NCBI GenBank assembly: GCA_963548155.1 | Contig: CAUUTP010000065.1 | Coordinates: forward strand, 1 to 11,449 | DNA: 11,449 nt | Source: Eikenella sp963548155 | Lineage (GTDB): Bacteria > Pseudomonadota > Gammaproteobacteria > Burkholderiales > Neisseriaceae | Direction: 5' to 3' | In this document: piece after piece, positions 1 to 5,990 of the stretch | Numbering within the stretch: position 1 is the stretch's first letter | Layout: every line of letters starts with the position of its first letter | Position numbers and translations under genes: made by a program | Notes under the pieces: generated by a model | What the model was told of the DNA's origin: nothing | Database searches by the model: none | Seen by the model: the letters and a program-made list of their open reading frames with translations, nothing else

Positions 1-542
1 ACCCCGAAGTCGTGCGCTTCTTCATCCTGCGCGCCCACTACCGCAGCCCGCTGAATTATTCGGATGCGCACCTCGACGACGCCAAAAACGCCCTCACCCG
101 GCTCTACAACACCCTGGCCAATGTGCCGCCAGCAGCCGAGTTTGGTTCGGCCGAAACTCTTCAGGTAGCCTCCGAAACCAACGACTACACCCGCCGCTTC
201 TTCGCCGCCATGAACGACGATTTCGACACCGTGCAGGCCGTGGCCGTATTGTTCGAGCTGGCCGGCGAAGCCAACAAAACCCAGTCTGCCGAGCTTGCCG
301 GCTGCCTCAAAGCTCTTGCCGGCACCATCGGGCTGCTGCAACGCAACCCGACCGAATTCCTGCAAGGCGGCGCGTCCGCAAACGGTTTGAGCAGCGAAGA
401 AATCGAAGCCCTCATCGCCCGGCGCAAGCAAGCCCGCGCCGACAAAAACTGGGCCGAATCCGACCGCATTCGCGACCTGCTCGCCGAGCAAGGCATCACC
501 CTGCGCGACGGCGCGGACGGCACCAGCTGGACACGCGGCTGA
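1..542 (+). CDS. cysS: Cysteinyl-tRNA synthetase, C-terminal part (5' end outside the window)
   Basis: The protein charges tRNA-Cys with cysteine in the cytoplasm. Only about the last 180 residues are present; the frame is open from the window edge (codons at 3, 6, 9) to a TGA at 540-542. The visible part starts at the end of the catalytic region (RFFILRAHYRSPLNYS), continues through the helical domain (RRFFAAMNDDFDT) and ends with the family's C-terminal pattern: a basic helix (ARRKQARADKNWAESDRIRDLL) followed by GITLRDGADGTSW. The HIGH and KMSKS motifs and the zinc ligands would lie upstream. Odd: an exact eikDUS (160-171) lies inside the gene and is translated as LQVAS. The gene is convergent with the next gene and is followed by a 28-bp DUS palindrome. 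The family call is very secure from the sequence pattern. Confidence 0.96.
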   Translation, partial: PEVVRFFILRAHYRSPLNYSDAHLDDAKNALTRLYNTLANVPPAAEFGSAETLQVASETNDYTRRFFAAMNDDFDTVQAVAVLFELAGEANKTQSAELAGCLKALAGTIGLLQRNPTEFLQGGASANGLSSEEIEALIARRKQARADKNWAESDRIRDLLAEQGITLRDGADGTSWTRG

Positions 543-563
543 TGAGTTTGATGTAAGCAAACA

Positions 564-591
564 AAGGCTACCTGAAATTTCAGGTAGCCTT
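564..591. terminator. Perfect DUS palindrome, probable bidirectional terminator after cysS
   Basis: Two head-to-head eikDUS copies (565-576 and 579-590) form a perfect 28-bp palindrome with 14-base arms and no spacer, 21 bases after the cysS stop. Inverted DUS pairs acting as Rho-independent terminators are well known in Neisseriaceae. As arms touch directly, the real hairpin loop must be made from the central A/T bases. Confidence 0.8.
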
Positions 592-600
592 GAACAGGGT

Positions 601-620
601 GTCGGATTCAAGAATCCGAC
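601..620. repeat. 20-bp inverted repeat GTCGGATTC-AA-GAATCCGAC
   Basis: Nine-base perfect arms separated by AA lie 9 bases after the DUS palindrome. It resembles short dispersed palindromes of Neisseriaceae intergenic DNA, but only one copy is seen in this window, so repeat status is inferred. Confidence 0.5.
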
Positions 621-627
621 CTATGGC

Positions 628-663
628 TTTTCAGGTAGCCTGAAAAGGGAAGGGCTGCCTGAA
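628..663. repeat. eikDUS plus simDUS-like uptake sequence
   Basis: An exact eikDUS in reverse orientation (630-641) sits inside the partial palindrome TTTTCAGG-TAG-CCTGAAAA. It is followed at 652-663 by GGGCTGCCTGAA, which differs by one base from AGGCTGCCTGAA, the dialect reported for Simonsiella. Both lie in the convergent spacer between cysS and the unidentified membrane protein gene. Confidence 0.7.
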
Positions 664-716
664 AAGCGTTTGGTTGATCAACCCAACCTACTTGCTACTT
701 GCCGGATTTTTATTAG

Positions 717-811
717 TATAGTGAATTAAATTTAAACCAGTACAGCGTTAGCTAGCATTTGTACTGTCTGCGGCTCGCTACCTTATCCTGATTTAAATTT
801 AACCCACTATA
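717..811. mobile_element. Correia-like miniature element (95 bp)
   Basis: The ends are TATAGTGAATTAAATTTAAA and, on the other strand, TATAGTGGGTTAAATTTAAA. They form terminal inverted repeats of about 24 bases with three mismatches, as in Correia repeat enclosed elements of Neisseria (canonical end TATAGTGGATTAA). The interior keeps recognisable Correia pieces (CAGTACAGCGTT, TTGTACTGTCTGCGGC). The size suggests an internally shortened copy. It has no coding capacity and sits between the convergent cysS and the unidentified membrane protein gene. Such elements can carry promoter or IHF sites; none is demonstrated here. Confidence 0.8.
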
Positions 812-834
812 GTAGAATTCATTTTATATCTCCA

Positions 835-1716
835 TTAGTGTGAAGAAGGTTTAATAACCTTATTAACAAAATTAGCTGCTTCTATATGAGTTCCAAACTC
901 TTGTGGGCATCGTTCCCCTCTCCCCCAGGGATTAGGGTTTTGCTCAAACTTGGAATAACCCAAAGCAGGCACAAAGGCATACATCGTTTTTTCTGCCATC
1001 AACTCATTAGTTTTAGTGTCAATAACCTTCAACGTAGTACCAGCAATCCAATGCTTTCGGTTTTCCCAAGAAATATCGTTTTCATAAGTAACAGCATAAC
1101 GGGCAGGGTGTGCAGGACTAAGTTCAGTATGAAACGGTTGATCTGAAGTGATTTGCCAATCCCCACTATACCGAACGATAGAATTATCCTTCTGAAGAAC
1201 ATCTACATAATGGTATCCATCACTATTCAAATAAGCATGGATATTACGCATATAGTAAGGCAAGAAGCTGGCAATATAGCTTTTACGAGTAGGACCCCCC
1301 TCCACCGCCGCATCCTCCCACATCTGGTCTTTCAGCGGATTGTAGAAGCTGTCTTGATACTTCTCATCATCCCCGCGCACTTTCAGCAGCAGGATGCCGT
1401 CCACATTGTCCGCCGTGCGGTAGATCTTCTCGCCGGCATTTTGGCACAGTTGGTCGAAGCGGGCTTTGGCGGGCTCGTAGCGTTTGCGCCATTCGGCGTC
1501 TTCCTCTGCGGCTTTCTGCTGCGCCCGCTGATGGTCGCGCACCAGCGGCGAAATGCACGAATAAGGCACGGCTATCGCAATCAACAGGCCTACCCAAAGC
1601 CGATTTTTTCGGGCTGTGAATTTGAACCCGATAGCCATGGCAATGATGGTGACCAAAGCAATACCCAGCAGCCCGCCCCAAACTATCAGCTTGCCTAGGT
1701 CGCTTGGTGTGAACAT
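835..1716 (-). CDS. Unidentified membrane-anchored protein, 293 aa
   Basis: I do not recognise a named function. The N-terminus has two hydrophobic segments (about residues 9-31 and 39-57) without a cleavable signal pattern. A charged helical stretch follows (HQRAQQKAAEEDAEWRKRYE), then a globular region beginning RFDQLCQNAGEKIYRTADNV and running to the C-terminus, rich in Tyr and Trp. A segment of the type 'C..AGEKIYRTADNVDGILLLKVR' resembles, from memory, a multi-copy family of hypothetical proteins in Neisseriaceae and Moraxellaceae. The start is supported by AAGGAGAC seven bases before the ATG. Odd: by hand count the 5' part (1321-1680) is about 57% GC and the 3' part (841-1260) about 40%, so the C-terminal half may have been exchanged by recombination. 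It stands alone, convergent with cysS. Confidence 0.75.
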   Translation of the reverse strand: MFTPSDLGKLIVWGGLLGIALVTIIAMAIGFKFTARKNRLWVGLLIAIAVPYSCISPLVRDHQRAQQKAAEEDAEWRKRYEPAKARFDQLCQNAGEKIYRTADNVDGILLLKVRGDDEKYQDSFYNPLKDQMWEDAAVEGGPTRKSYIASFLPYYMRNIHAYLNSDGYHYVDVLQKDNSIVRYSGDWQITSDQPFHTELSPAHPARYAVTYENDISWENRKHWIAGTTLKVIDTKTNELMAEKTMYAFVPALGYSKFEQNPNPWGRGERCPQEFGTHIEAANFVNKVIKPSSH

Positions 1717-1791
1717 GGGTTTGTCTCCTTGAAGGGTTTGTTGGTATTCAGTGGTTCAAATTTATAGGCTTGGTTTCGGCTTTGCTGTGAT

Positions 1792-1845
1792 GTTTTCAGG
1801 TAGCCTTTCGGTATGCGCCTCCCTCTTTTGAGGCTACCTGAAAAC
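1792..1845. terminator. DUS inverted pair, probable terminator for the ribF-side transcript
   Basis: Perfect 15-base arms (1792-1806 and 1831-1845), each containing an exact eikDUS, are separated by 24 bases. The pair lies between the end of the small ORF downstream of ribF and the start of the unidentified membrane protein gene, both on the - strand. It would therefore end the ribF transcript before the next gene. A further single eikDUS (1882-1893) lies just upstream and is partly translated at the end of the small ORF. Confidence 0.7.
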
Positions 1846-1859
1846 CTTTCCTTTGCTCT

Positions 1860-2055
1860 TTACCAATCTTCACCGCCTGTTTTCAGGTAGCCTCTTCCGT
1901 ACCAATCCCCGCCAAACAACAACACCGCTGTGCGCAGCATGAAGGCCATGCTGGCGGCAGCGGTGTTGCTGTTGGTGCGGCGGTACGGCGTGTTCGCGGG
2001 GGGAATCCATTTGGGCTCCGGATCGGGTCGTATCGGTATCGTTTATGTGCGGCAT
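1860..2055 (-). pseudogene. Frame-disrupted small ORF downstream of ribF
   Basis: One - strand frame is open from 2042 to a TAA at 1860-1862, about 60 codons, and reads as a plausible protein: proline-rich RPDPEPKWIPPANTPYRR, then NSNTAAASMAFMLRTAVLLFGG. Its codons nearly all end in G or C, as in the flanking genes, which supports real coding. It has no ATG/GTG/TTG before residue 38. An ATG at 2055, 41 bases after the ribF stop with AGG five bases upstream, starts MPHINDTDT in another frame. A single-base shift near 2030 would join both into a roughly 64-residue protein MPHINDTDT-PDPEPKW.... The tail GYLKTGGEDW comes from an eikDUS read in frame, so the original end may have been changed too. 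Function unknown; a hydrophobic helix near MAFMLRTAVLLF hints at membrane association. A longer overlapping ORF starting at the same ATG is less protein-like. Confidence 0.4.
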
Positions 2056-2095
2056 GGTAGCCTGCGGGGCGGCGGCTGGCAAGCCGATGGCGGGG

Positions 2096-3034
2096 CTATC
2101 GCTGGTGTTGTGCCAGCCAATCGCGGGCGTGGGCGATGTCGGCGGCGATTTGTGCTTGCAGCTCGGGTAGGCCGGGGAATTTGGTTTCGTCGCGCAGTTT
2201 GTGCAGGAAGTCGATGCGTAGTCGTTGGCCGTAGAGATTGTCGGCGAAGTCGAAAAGGTGGGCTTCCAGTTTTTGCGTGGGCAGGCTGGACACGGTGGGA
2301 TTTTGGCCGAAGCTGGCCACGCCGTAGCGGGTGCCGAATGTGCCGTGGGCGGCGATGACGAATACGCCTCCGAGGGGGTAGCGGTGCGGGGGGAGGTGGA
2401 GGTTGGCGGTGGGGCAGCCGATGGTGCGGCCGAGCTTGGCGCCGTGCTTCACGCGGCCGCTGAGGGAATAGGGGTGGCCGAGCAGGCTGGCGGCGTAGCC
2501 GAGGCGGCCTTCGCTGAGGGCTTGGCGCACGAGGGTGCTGCTGGCGCGCACGTCTTGCACCATCACGGAGGGGGTGCGTTCGGTGGTGAATTCTGGGCAG
2601 CGGCTGAGGAGGCTGAAGTCGCCTTGGCGGCCGGCGCCGAAGCGGAAGTCGTCGCCGATGAGCAGGTGGCGGGTGTGCAGCTGTTCGATGAGCAGGTGTC
2701 GGATGAAATCGGCGGCGGATACGGCGGCGAGGCGGGCGTTGAAACGCAGCACCCAGACGGCGTCGAGGCAGCCGGTGTCGCGCAGCAGGCGCAGCTTTTC
2801 GCGCAGGGGGCTGAGGCGGAAGGGTTTTTCCGCGCCGCGCTGCCGGCTGAAAAATTCTTGCGGCTGGGGTTCGAATACGATGGCCACGGCGGCAAGGCCG
2901 CGCTCGTCGGCTTCATGGCGCAGGCGTTCGAGGATATGGCGGTGGCCGAGGTGGACACCGTCGAAATTGCCGATGGTCACGGCGCTGCCGTGCGGGTGCG
3001 GGCGAAATGCGGTGTTGCCGAAGCGGATGTTCAT
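2096..3034 (-). CDS. ribF: Bifunctional riboflavin kinase / FAD synthetase
   Basis: RibF converts riboflavin to FMN and FMN to FAD in the cytoplasm. At 312 residues it has the usual length. The N-terminal adenylyltransferase domain shows the nucleotide-binding motif GNFDGVHLGH (22-31), an FEPQPQEFF segment (about 54-62), IGDDFRFGAGRQGDF (126-140) and STLVRQAL (about 166-173). The C-terminal kinase domain starts near SGRVKHGAKLGRTIG, with GCPTAN (206-211), which carries the conserved Thr and Asn of the kinase site, and ends in a helical tail. No clear ribosome-binding site is seen before the ATG; it is the only start that keeps the complete N-terminal strand. In Neisseria, ribF is usually followed by ileS; here a small disrupted ORF and a DUS hairpin follow instead. 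Confidence 0.96.
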   Translation of the reverse strand: MNIRFGNTAFRPHPHGSAVTIGNFDGVHLGHRHILERLRHEADERGLAAVAIVFEPQPQEFFSRQRGAEKPFRLSPLREKLRLLRDTGCLDAVWVLRFNARLAAVSAADFIRHLLIEQLHTRHLLIGDDFRFGAGRQGDFSLLSRCPEFTTERTPSVMVQDVRASSTLVRQALSEGRLGYAASLLGHPYSLSGRVKHGAKLGRTIGCPTANLHLPPHRYPLGGVFVIAAHGTFGTRYGVASFGQNPTVSSLPTQKLEAHLFDFADNLYGQRLRIDFLHKLRDETKFPGLPELQAQIAADIAHARDWLAQHQR

Positions 3035-3110
3035 GGCGGGCGGGGTGGGAAAAAGGGGCTATTGTAGCGGGAAGGGCGGATTAAAGCATCCGGTGCGGTG
3101 CGGGCGGAAG

Positions 3111-3192
3111 AAGGCTACCTGAAACTTTGGGATTGTCGGAAGGCTGTGTGTTGATTTGCACGGCGTTGCGGCGGAGGTTTTCAGGTAGCCTT
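3111..3192. terminator. DUS inverted pair between methyltransferase gene and ribF
   Basis: Exact eikDUS copies in opposite orientation (3112-3123, 3180-3191) give 14-base perfect arms with a 54-base loop, starting 15 bases after the methyltransferase stop. The orientation and position fit a terminator, but the loop is long, so it may just be two uptake sequences. Confidence 0.5.
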
Positions 3193-3207
3193 TCTGTTGT
3201 CCGGCGC

Positions 3208-4020
3208 TCATGCGGCGGCTTCGGTATTCCAGCTCAGGAGTGCCCATTTCATGGCGAAGGGGGCTTCGGCGAATTGGCTGTGGTGGCGGTGGAAGAATTG
3301 GGTGAGGAGTTGGGTGTGTTCGGGGGTGAGCGTGCCGTAGGCGGCGGCCATGCGCTGCAGGAAGTCGGGCAGTTGGGTGCAGTCGGCGAGGCGGCCGGGG
3401 GTGGTGATGTAGCTGAGGGTGGGGTCGTAGCCCATTTGGTAGAGGATGTTGAGGGTGTAGATGTAGCCGGGGTAGGGGCTGCGCTCTTGGCCGAGCAGGC
3501 GGCTGATTTGGGGCGGGTTGAAATGGCCGTCGGCGAGGATGGTGAAATACACGCTGCGGCGGGCGTGGGCGCTGAGTTTGGCAAAGAGTGCGGCAAGGTC
3601 GCGGTCGAGCCCGCTGCGGGAGGAAACGACGATGTCGCACACGGGTACGTTGTGCCAGCTGTCTTCTTTGCTCAGGTGGATGGGGATGATGTTGGCAAGG
3701 CCGGCGGCTTGGGCGTTTGCTTCCAGGCAACGGAGCATGGCGCTGCTGTAGTCGAGGCCGTAGAGGCGCTGCACTTTGGGAGCAAGGCGCAGGGCGAGGG
3801 TGCCGGGGCCGCAGCCGACGTCGAGCAGGGTGTCGCCGGGGCGGAGGTGCATTCGGGCGATAAAGGCATCGGCGTAGGGGCTGGGCTGGAGGATTTTGGC
3901 GCTGAAGCTGGGAGCTTTGTCGTCCCATTCGGCGGCGGGCTTTTCGCTGAAGCCGAGTTCGAGCATGCGCTCGCGGTAGGCGGCGGCGAAGTCGGCGGGC
4001 AGGGTGCGGGGCTGGGGCAT
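3208..4020 (-). CDS. Class I SAM-dependent methyltransferase
   Basis: The 270-residue cytoplasmic protein has a Rossmann methyltransferase core. Motif I is LLDVGCGPG (65-73). It is followed by the acidic residue D90 in RLYGLDYSSAM, expected to bind the SAM ribose, and later CDIVVSSRSGLD (motif IV region). The substrate cannot be inferred; a C-terminal all-helical part with many His (FFHRHHSQF) is not diagnostic. The start is the ATG immediately downstream of a reverse near-DUS whose CAGG lies about six bases before the codon and appears to serve as ribosome-binding site. The gene follows the two small exported proteins on the same strand, separated by only 36 bases from the second. The nearby transport genes upstream could make it part of a metal or metallophore locus, but terminators intervene. 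Family call secure, role unknown. Confidence 0.85.
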   Translation of the reverse strand: MPQPRTLPADFAAAYRERMLELGFSEKPAAEWDDKAPSFSAKILQPSPYADAFIARMHLRPGDTLLDVGCGPGTLALRLAPKVQRLYGLDYSSAMLRCLEANAQAAGLANIIPIHLSKEDSWHNVPVCDIVVSSRSGLDRDLAALFAKLSAHARRSVYFTILADGHFNPPQISRLLGQERSPYPGYIYTLNILYQMGYDPTLSYITTPGRLADCTQLPDFLQRMAAAYGTLTPEHTQLLTQFFHRHHSQFAEAPFAMKWALLSWNTEAAA

Positions 4021-4032
4021 GGGCTACCTGAA
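4021..4032 (+). repeat. Near-eikDUS doubling as methyltransferase ribosome-binding site
   Basis: GGGCTACCTGAA matches eikDUS at 11 of 12 bases. Read on the - strand it places AGGT about five to eight bases before the methyltransferase ATG, the only Shine-Dalgarno-like sequence there. Confidence 0.5.
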
Positions 4033-4056
4033 AAGTGGGTTTGAATCATGCCGCAT

Positions 4057-4361
4057 TTAGCGGGGCACATGGCGGGAGATGCATTGCTGGGTGGCGGTGT
4101 CGATGAGTCTGGTGAGTTCGGACTTGTTGCTGATGTCTTGGCTGGTGAGGGCTTGCGGCCAGTTGCTGCCGTAGCGGCTGCTGATTTGGTCGAAAGTGCA
4201 GGCGCAGATATTGGCTGCGGATTGGCGGGAAATGCCGGTGGTTACAGTCTCGCCGGTGCAGCGGCTGATAAACAAATCGCGCGTGCTGTAGGTGGGGGCA
4301 TTGGCGGTGGCGCTAGGGATGAGGGCGAGCAGGAATAGGGCGGAGAGGGGTTTTTCAACAT
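4057..4361 (-). pseudogene. Small exported four-cysteine protein, apparently frameshifted after its start
   Basis: The frame encoding NAPTYSTRDLFISRC...CACTFD...CISRHVPR is intact to TAA at 4057. It begins with a good signal-peptide core (LSALFLLALIPSATANA) but has no start codon in frame nearby; the only in-frame start, a GTG at 4464, lies inside the preceding gene and its terminator. An ATG at 4359-4361 lies directly before the signal peptide, in another frame. One extra base in the following A5-C4 tract would give MLKKPLSALFLL..., a textbook signal peptide. As it stands, translation from this ATG stops after 39 residues. The protein is a paralog of the next gene upstream: both share F(I/V)S.C, C(A/S)CTFD, YG..W and C(I)xRH. 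It could be a pseudogene, a phase-variable gene or a sequencing error. Function unknown; periplasmic location inferred. Confidence 0.6.
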
Positions 4362-4396
4362 GGTATTTTGATGTGGATGAGTGAAGGATAAAAATT

Positions 4397-4424
4397 AGGC
4401 AGCCTGAAAAACAGCGGGCTGCCT
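4397..4424 (-). terminator. Terminator hairpin with a kingDUS-type uptake sequence
   Basis: Eight-base arms AGGCAGCC and GGCTGCCT flank a 12-base loop, followed on the - strand by AATTTTTA, right after the 105-aa gene. Bases 4397-4408 read AGGCAGCCTGAA, exactly the dialect reported for Kingella, not the Eikenella form found elsewhere in the window. Confidence 0.7.
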
Positions 4425-4433
4425 GTGTGCCGT

Positions 4434-4751
4434 TTAGCGGCGGTTGAGGTGGCGGTTGATGCACGCTTCGGTGTTGCGGCGCATACGGCTTTCAAACTGC
4501 GGGTCGTTGCCGGTGCGGTCGTAGGCATCCAGAGTGGCTTTCCAGCGGGTGCCGTATTGTTTGCCGGTTTCGTCGAAGGTGCAGGAGCAGAGAGTGCGAG
4601 CCATTTGCTGGTTCAGGGAGCTGCTTCCGGAAGTGGCAGATTGGGTGCAGGCGCTCACGAATTCGTTGCGCATTTGCTGCAGGGTTTTGGCCTGGGCGGC
4701 AGGAGCGGCAACGGCGGCCAATACGGCTGCGGCAAACAGATATTTTTTCAT
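4434..4751 (-). CDS. Small exported protein with four conserved cysteines (105 aa)
   Basis: The start at 4751 is supported by AAGGA nine bases upstream and by a clean signal peptide MKKYLFAAAVLAAVAAPAAQA with AxA cleavage before KTLQQM; a longer open frame to 4796 lacks both. The mature part, about 84 residues, has four cysteines: FVSACTQ, LCSCTFD and EACINRH. They are in the same arrangement as in the frameshifted paralog directly downstream, which suggests two disulfides and a periplasmic or secreted protein. The shared signature FxSxC-C(A/S)CTFD-YGxxW-CIxRH is not one I can name. It is followed by its own terminator and preceded by a 23-base sequence that recurs upstream of the TonB-dependent receptor gene. 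Function unknown; a role in metal or redox handling would be speculation. Confidence 0.8.
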   Translation of the reverse strand: MKKYLFAAAVLAAVAAPAAQAKTLQQMRNEFVSACTQSATSGSSSLNQQMARTLCSCTFDETGKQYGTRWKATLDAYDRTGNDPQFESRMRRNTEACINRHLNRR

Positions 4752-4824
4752 TGTGGTTTCCTTTTGAAATATGATGAATGAGGAACGAAGCCGCATTGTG
4801 CCGTTTGGCGGGGGAGTTGTCTAT

Positions 4825-4848
4825 AGCCGAAGGGCTTTAGAGAGAATG
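4825..4848 (-). repeat. Copy 1 of a 23-24-bp direct repeat upstream of an exported-protein gene
   Basis: It begins AGCCGAAGGG and continues with TTAGA and AGA blocks; about 20 of 23 positions match 8978-9000, with a one-base gap. It lies about 75 bases before the ATG of the four-cysteine protein, in the same orientation and at nearly the same distance as the other copy. This could be a shared promoter or leader element, or part of a dispersed repeat. Confidence 0.45.
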
Positions 4849-4861
4849 TTCGGGCGGAAAA

Positions 4862-4873
4862 AGGCTACCTGAA
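4862..4873 (+). repeat. eikDUS
   Basis: Exact AGGCTACCTGAA in the spacer between the binding-protein gene (stop near 4935) and the four-cysteine protein gene. It is unpaired, so it is an uptake signal rather than a terminator. Confidence 0.85.
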
Positions 4874-4934
4874 AGCGGTGTTTCAGCGAAAGCGCCTTCT
4901 ATCATGCTGTGCCGGACTACTGGAACATTGCTGT

Positions 4935-5990
4935 TTAGGCTAGCCCGAGCAGGCGTTGTTGTGCGGGGGAGGGGCGGTGGTGGTACAGCGCTTCGAGCAG
5001 GGGCAGGATCTGTTCGCGGTAGCGTGCCGGCGGCTGGCCGGAGAGGATGGCAGCCAGTGTGTAAATGCCGGGCAGGCGGTTGATGCCGGGCGGGCCGTCG
5101 ATCCAGCCGTAGGGCAGGCGCGGCAGCAGGCCGATGCGGCCTTCGCGCACAGCGTTCACGTTTTTCCACAGCGGGTTGCGGGCTACCTGAACGGCAAAAT
5201 CGGCTTCTTGAGTGAGAATCCAGTCGGGCTGCCACAGAATGATCTGTTCGATGGAAACCTGTGCCAGGCCGCCGCCTGCGAGTGCGTCGCCCACATTGCG
5301 TGCGCCCAACAGTTCGGCCACTTCGGTGTGGATGGAGTTGCGGCGGCCGGTTTCCAGCCCGTCGCGGCCGCGAGCCAGATAAACGCTGACGGGGCGGCTG
5401 CGGGCGGCGGCTTCGCGTTGTGCGAAGGCGAGTGCCTGTTCGGCCAGTGCGGCGAGGCGTTCGGTGTGCGGCGAGGCGATGAGGCTGCCCAGCTGGCGGA
5501 TTTGTTCTGCCGACTGCGCCAGCCTGCCTTCCAGCAGCAGGTAGGGCACGCCGAGCTGTTTGACGGTTTGCTGGGCGGTGGAAACGGTGGCTTCACTCAC
5601 TACGCCCACGTCTACCACGGCATCGATTTTTTCTGCCAGTAGGCGTTCGAGCGATACGGGCGAGCCGCGCCCGTTGATACCGCCGAGCGGGGGCAGGTGG
5701 CGGGAGGCTTCGCTCAGCATAGCCAGTGCCTGCGGCCGTTTTTGCGCCGTCCAGCCGATGAGGCGCTCCGGTGCCAGCGCATAGAGCAGCACTTCGGCGG
5801 GCGGCCCGGCGGCATACAGGCGGCGGAAGGAACTGGTATTACTTTCAGGTAGCCCGAAGCTGTGCAGCAGGTCGGAGGCGGATTGGGAGAGGGCGGGGGC
5901 TGCGGGGGCATCGTCTTCATTGGGGCGGCAGCCGGCCAGCAGTAGGCTGCCGGCAATCAGGCCGCGGAGGAAATCGCGGCGGCTGATCAT
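4935..5990 (-). CDS. Periplasmic metal/chelate-binding lipoprotein of an ABC importer (FecB/BtuF/MolA class)
   Basis: The 351-residue solute-binding protein likely delivers a metal chelate, cobalamin or oxyanion to an inner-membrane ABC permease. The N-terminus carries a twin-arginine signal SRRDFLRG and a lipobox ending LLAGC (Cys21), so it looks like a Tat-exported lipoprotein. Class features are YALAPERLIGW (early lobe), ERLLAEKIDAVVDVG, a long linking helix around residues 170-200, WKNVNAVREGRIGLLP and a C-terminal GPPGINRLPG segment; the family is Peripla_BP_2 (PF01497). The ATG overlaps the stop of the DUF2478 gene (ATGA, 5990-5987), so the two are translationally coupled. No permease or ATPase gene follows; the gene ends in a DUS-containing spacer. 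Near-eikDUS sequences are translated within it (5180-5191 and 5844-5855). The substrate is unresolved: Fe-siderophore is the common default, while molybdate/tungstate is suggested by neighbours. Confidence 0.88.
   Translation of the reverse strand: MISRRDFLRGLIAGSLLLAGCRPNEDDAPAAPALSQSASDLLHSFGLPESNTSSFRRLYAAGPPAEVLLYALAPERLIGWTAQKRPQALAMLSEASRHLPPLGGINGRGSPVSLERLLAEKIDAVVDVGVVSEATVSTAQQTVKQLGVPYLLLEGRLAQSAEQIRQLGSLIASPHTERLAALAEQALAFAQREAAARSRPVSVYLARGRDGLETGRRNSIHTEVAELLGARNVGDALAGGGLAQVSIEQIILWQPDWILTQEADFAVQVARNPLWKNVNAVREGRIGLLPRLPYGWIDGPPGINRLPGIYTLAAILSGQPPARYREQILPLLEALYHHRPSPAQQRLLGLA

Noticed and set aside
1153..1698. 181-codon + strand ORF opposite the unidentified membrane protein
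   Set aside because: The - strand frame has a strong Shine-Dalgarno, membrane segments and normal composition; the + frame has none.
2225..3067. Long + strand ORF (280 codons) opposite ribF
   Set aside because: It is very rich in Gly, Ala, Glu and Val, the usual shadow of a GC-rich gene on the other strand. The - strand frame has clear RibF motifs.
3127..4044. Long + strand ORF (305 codons) and a 289-codon Pro/Arg-rich - strand ORF over the methyltransferase gene
   Set aside because: Both are low-complexity shadows. The 270-residue frame carries methyltransferase motif I and normal composition.
4956..5642. + strand ORF opposite the binding-protein gene
   Set aside because: Shadow frame; the - strand product has signal, lipobox and family motifs.
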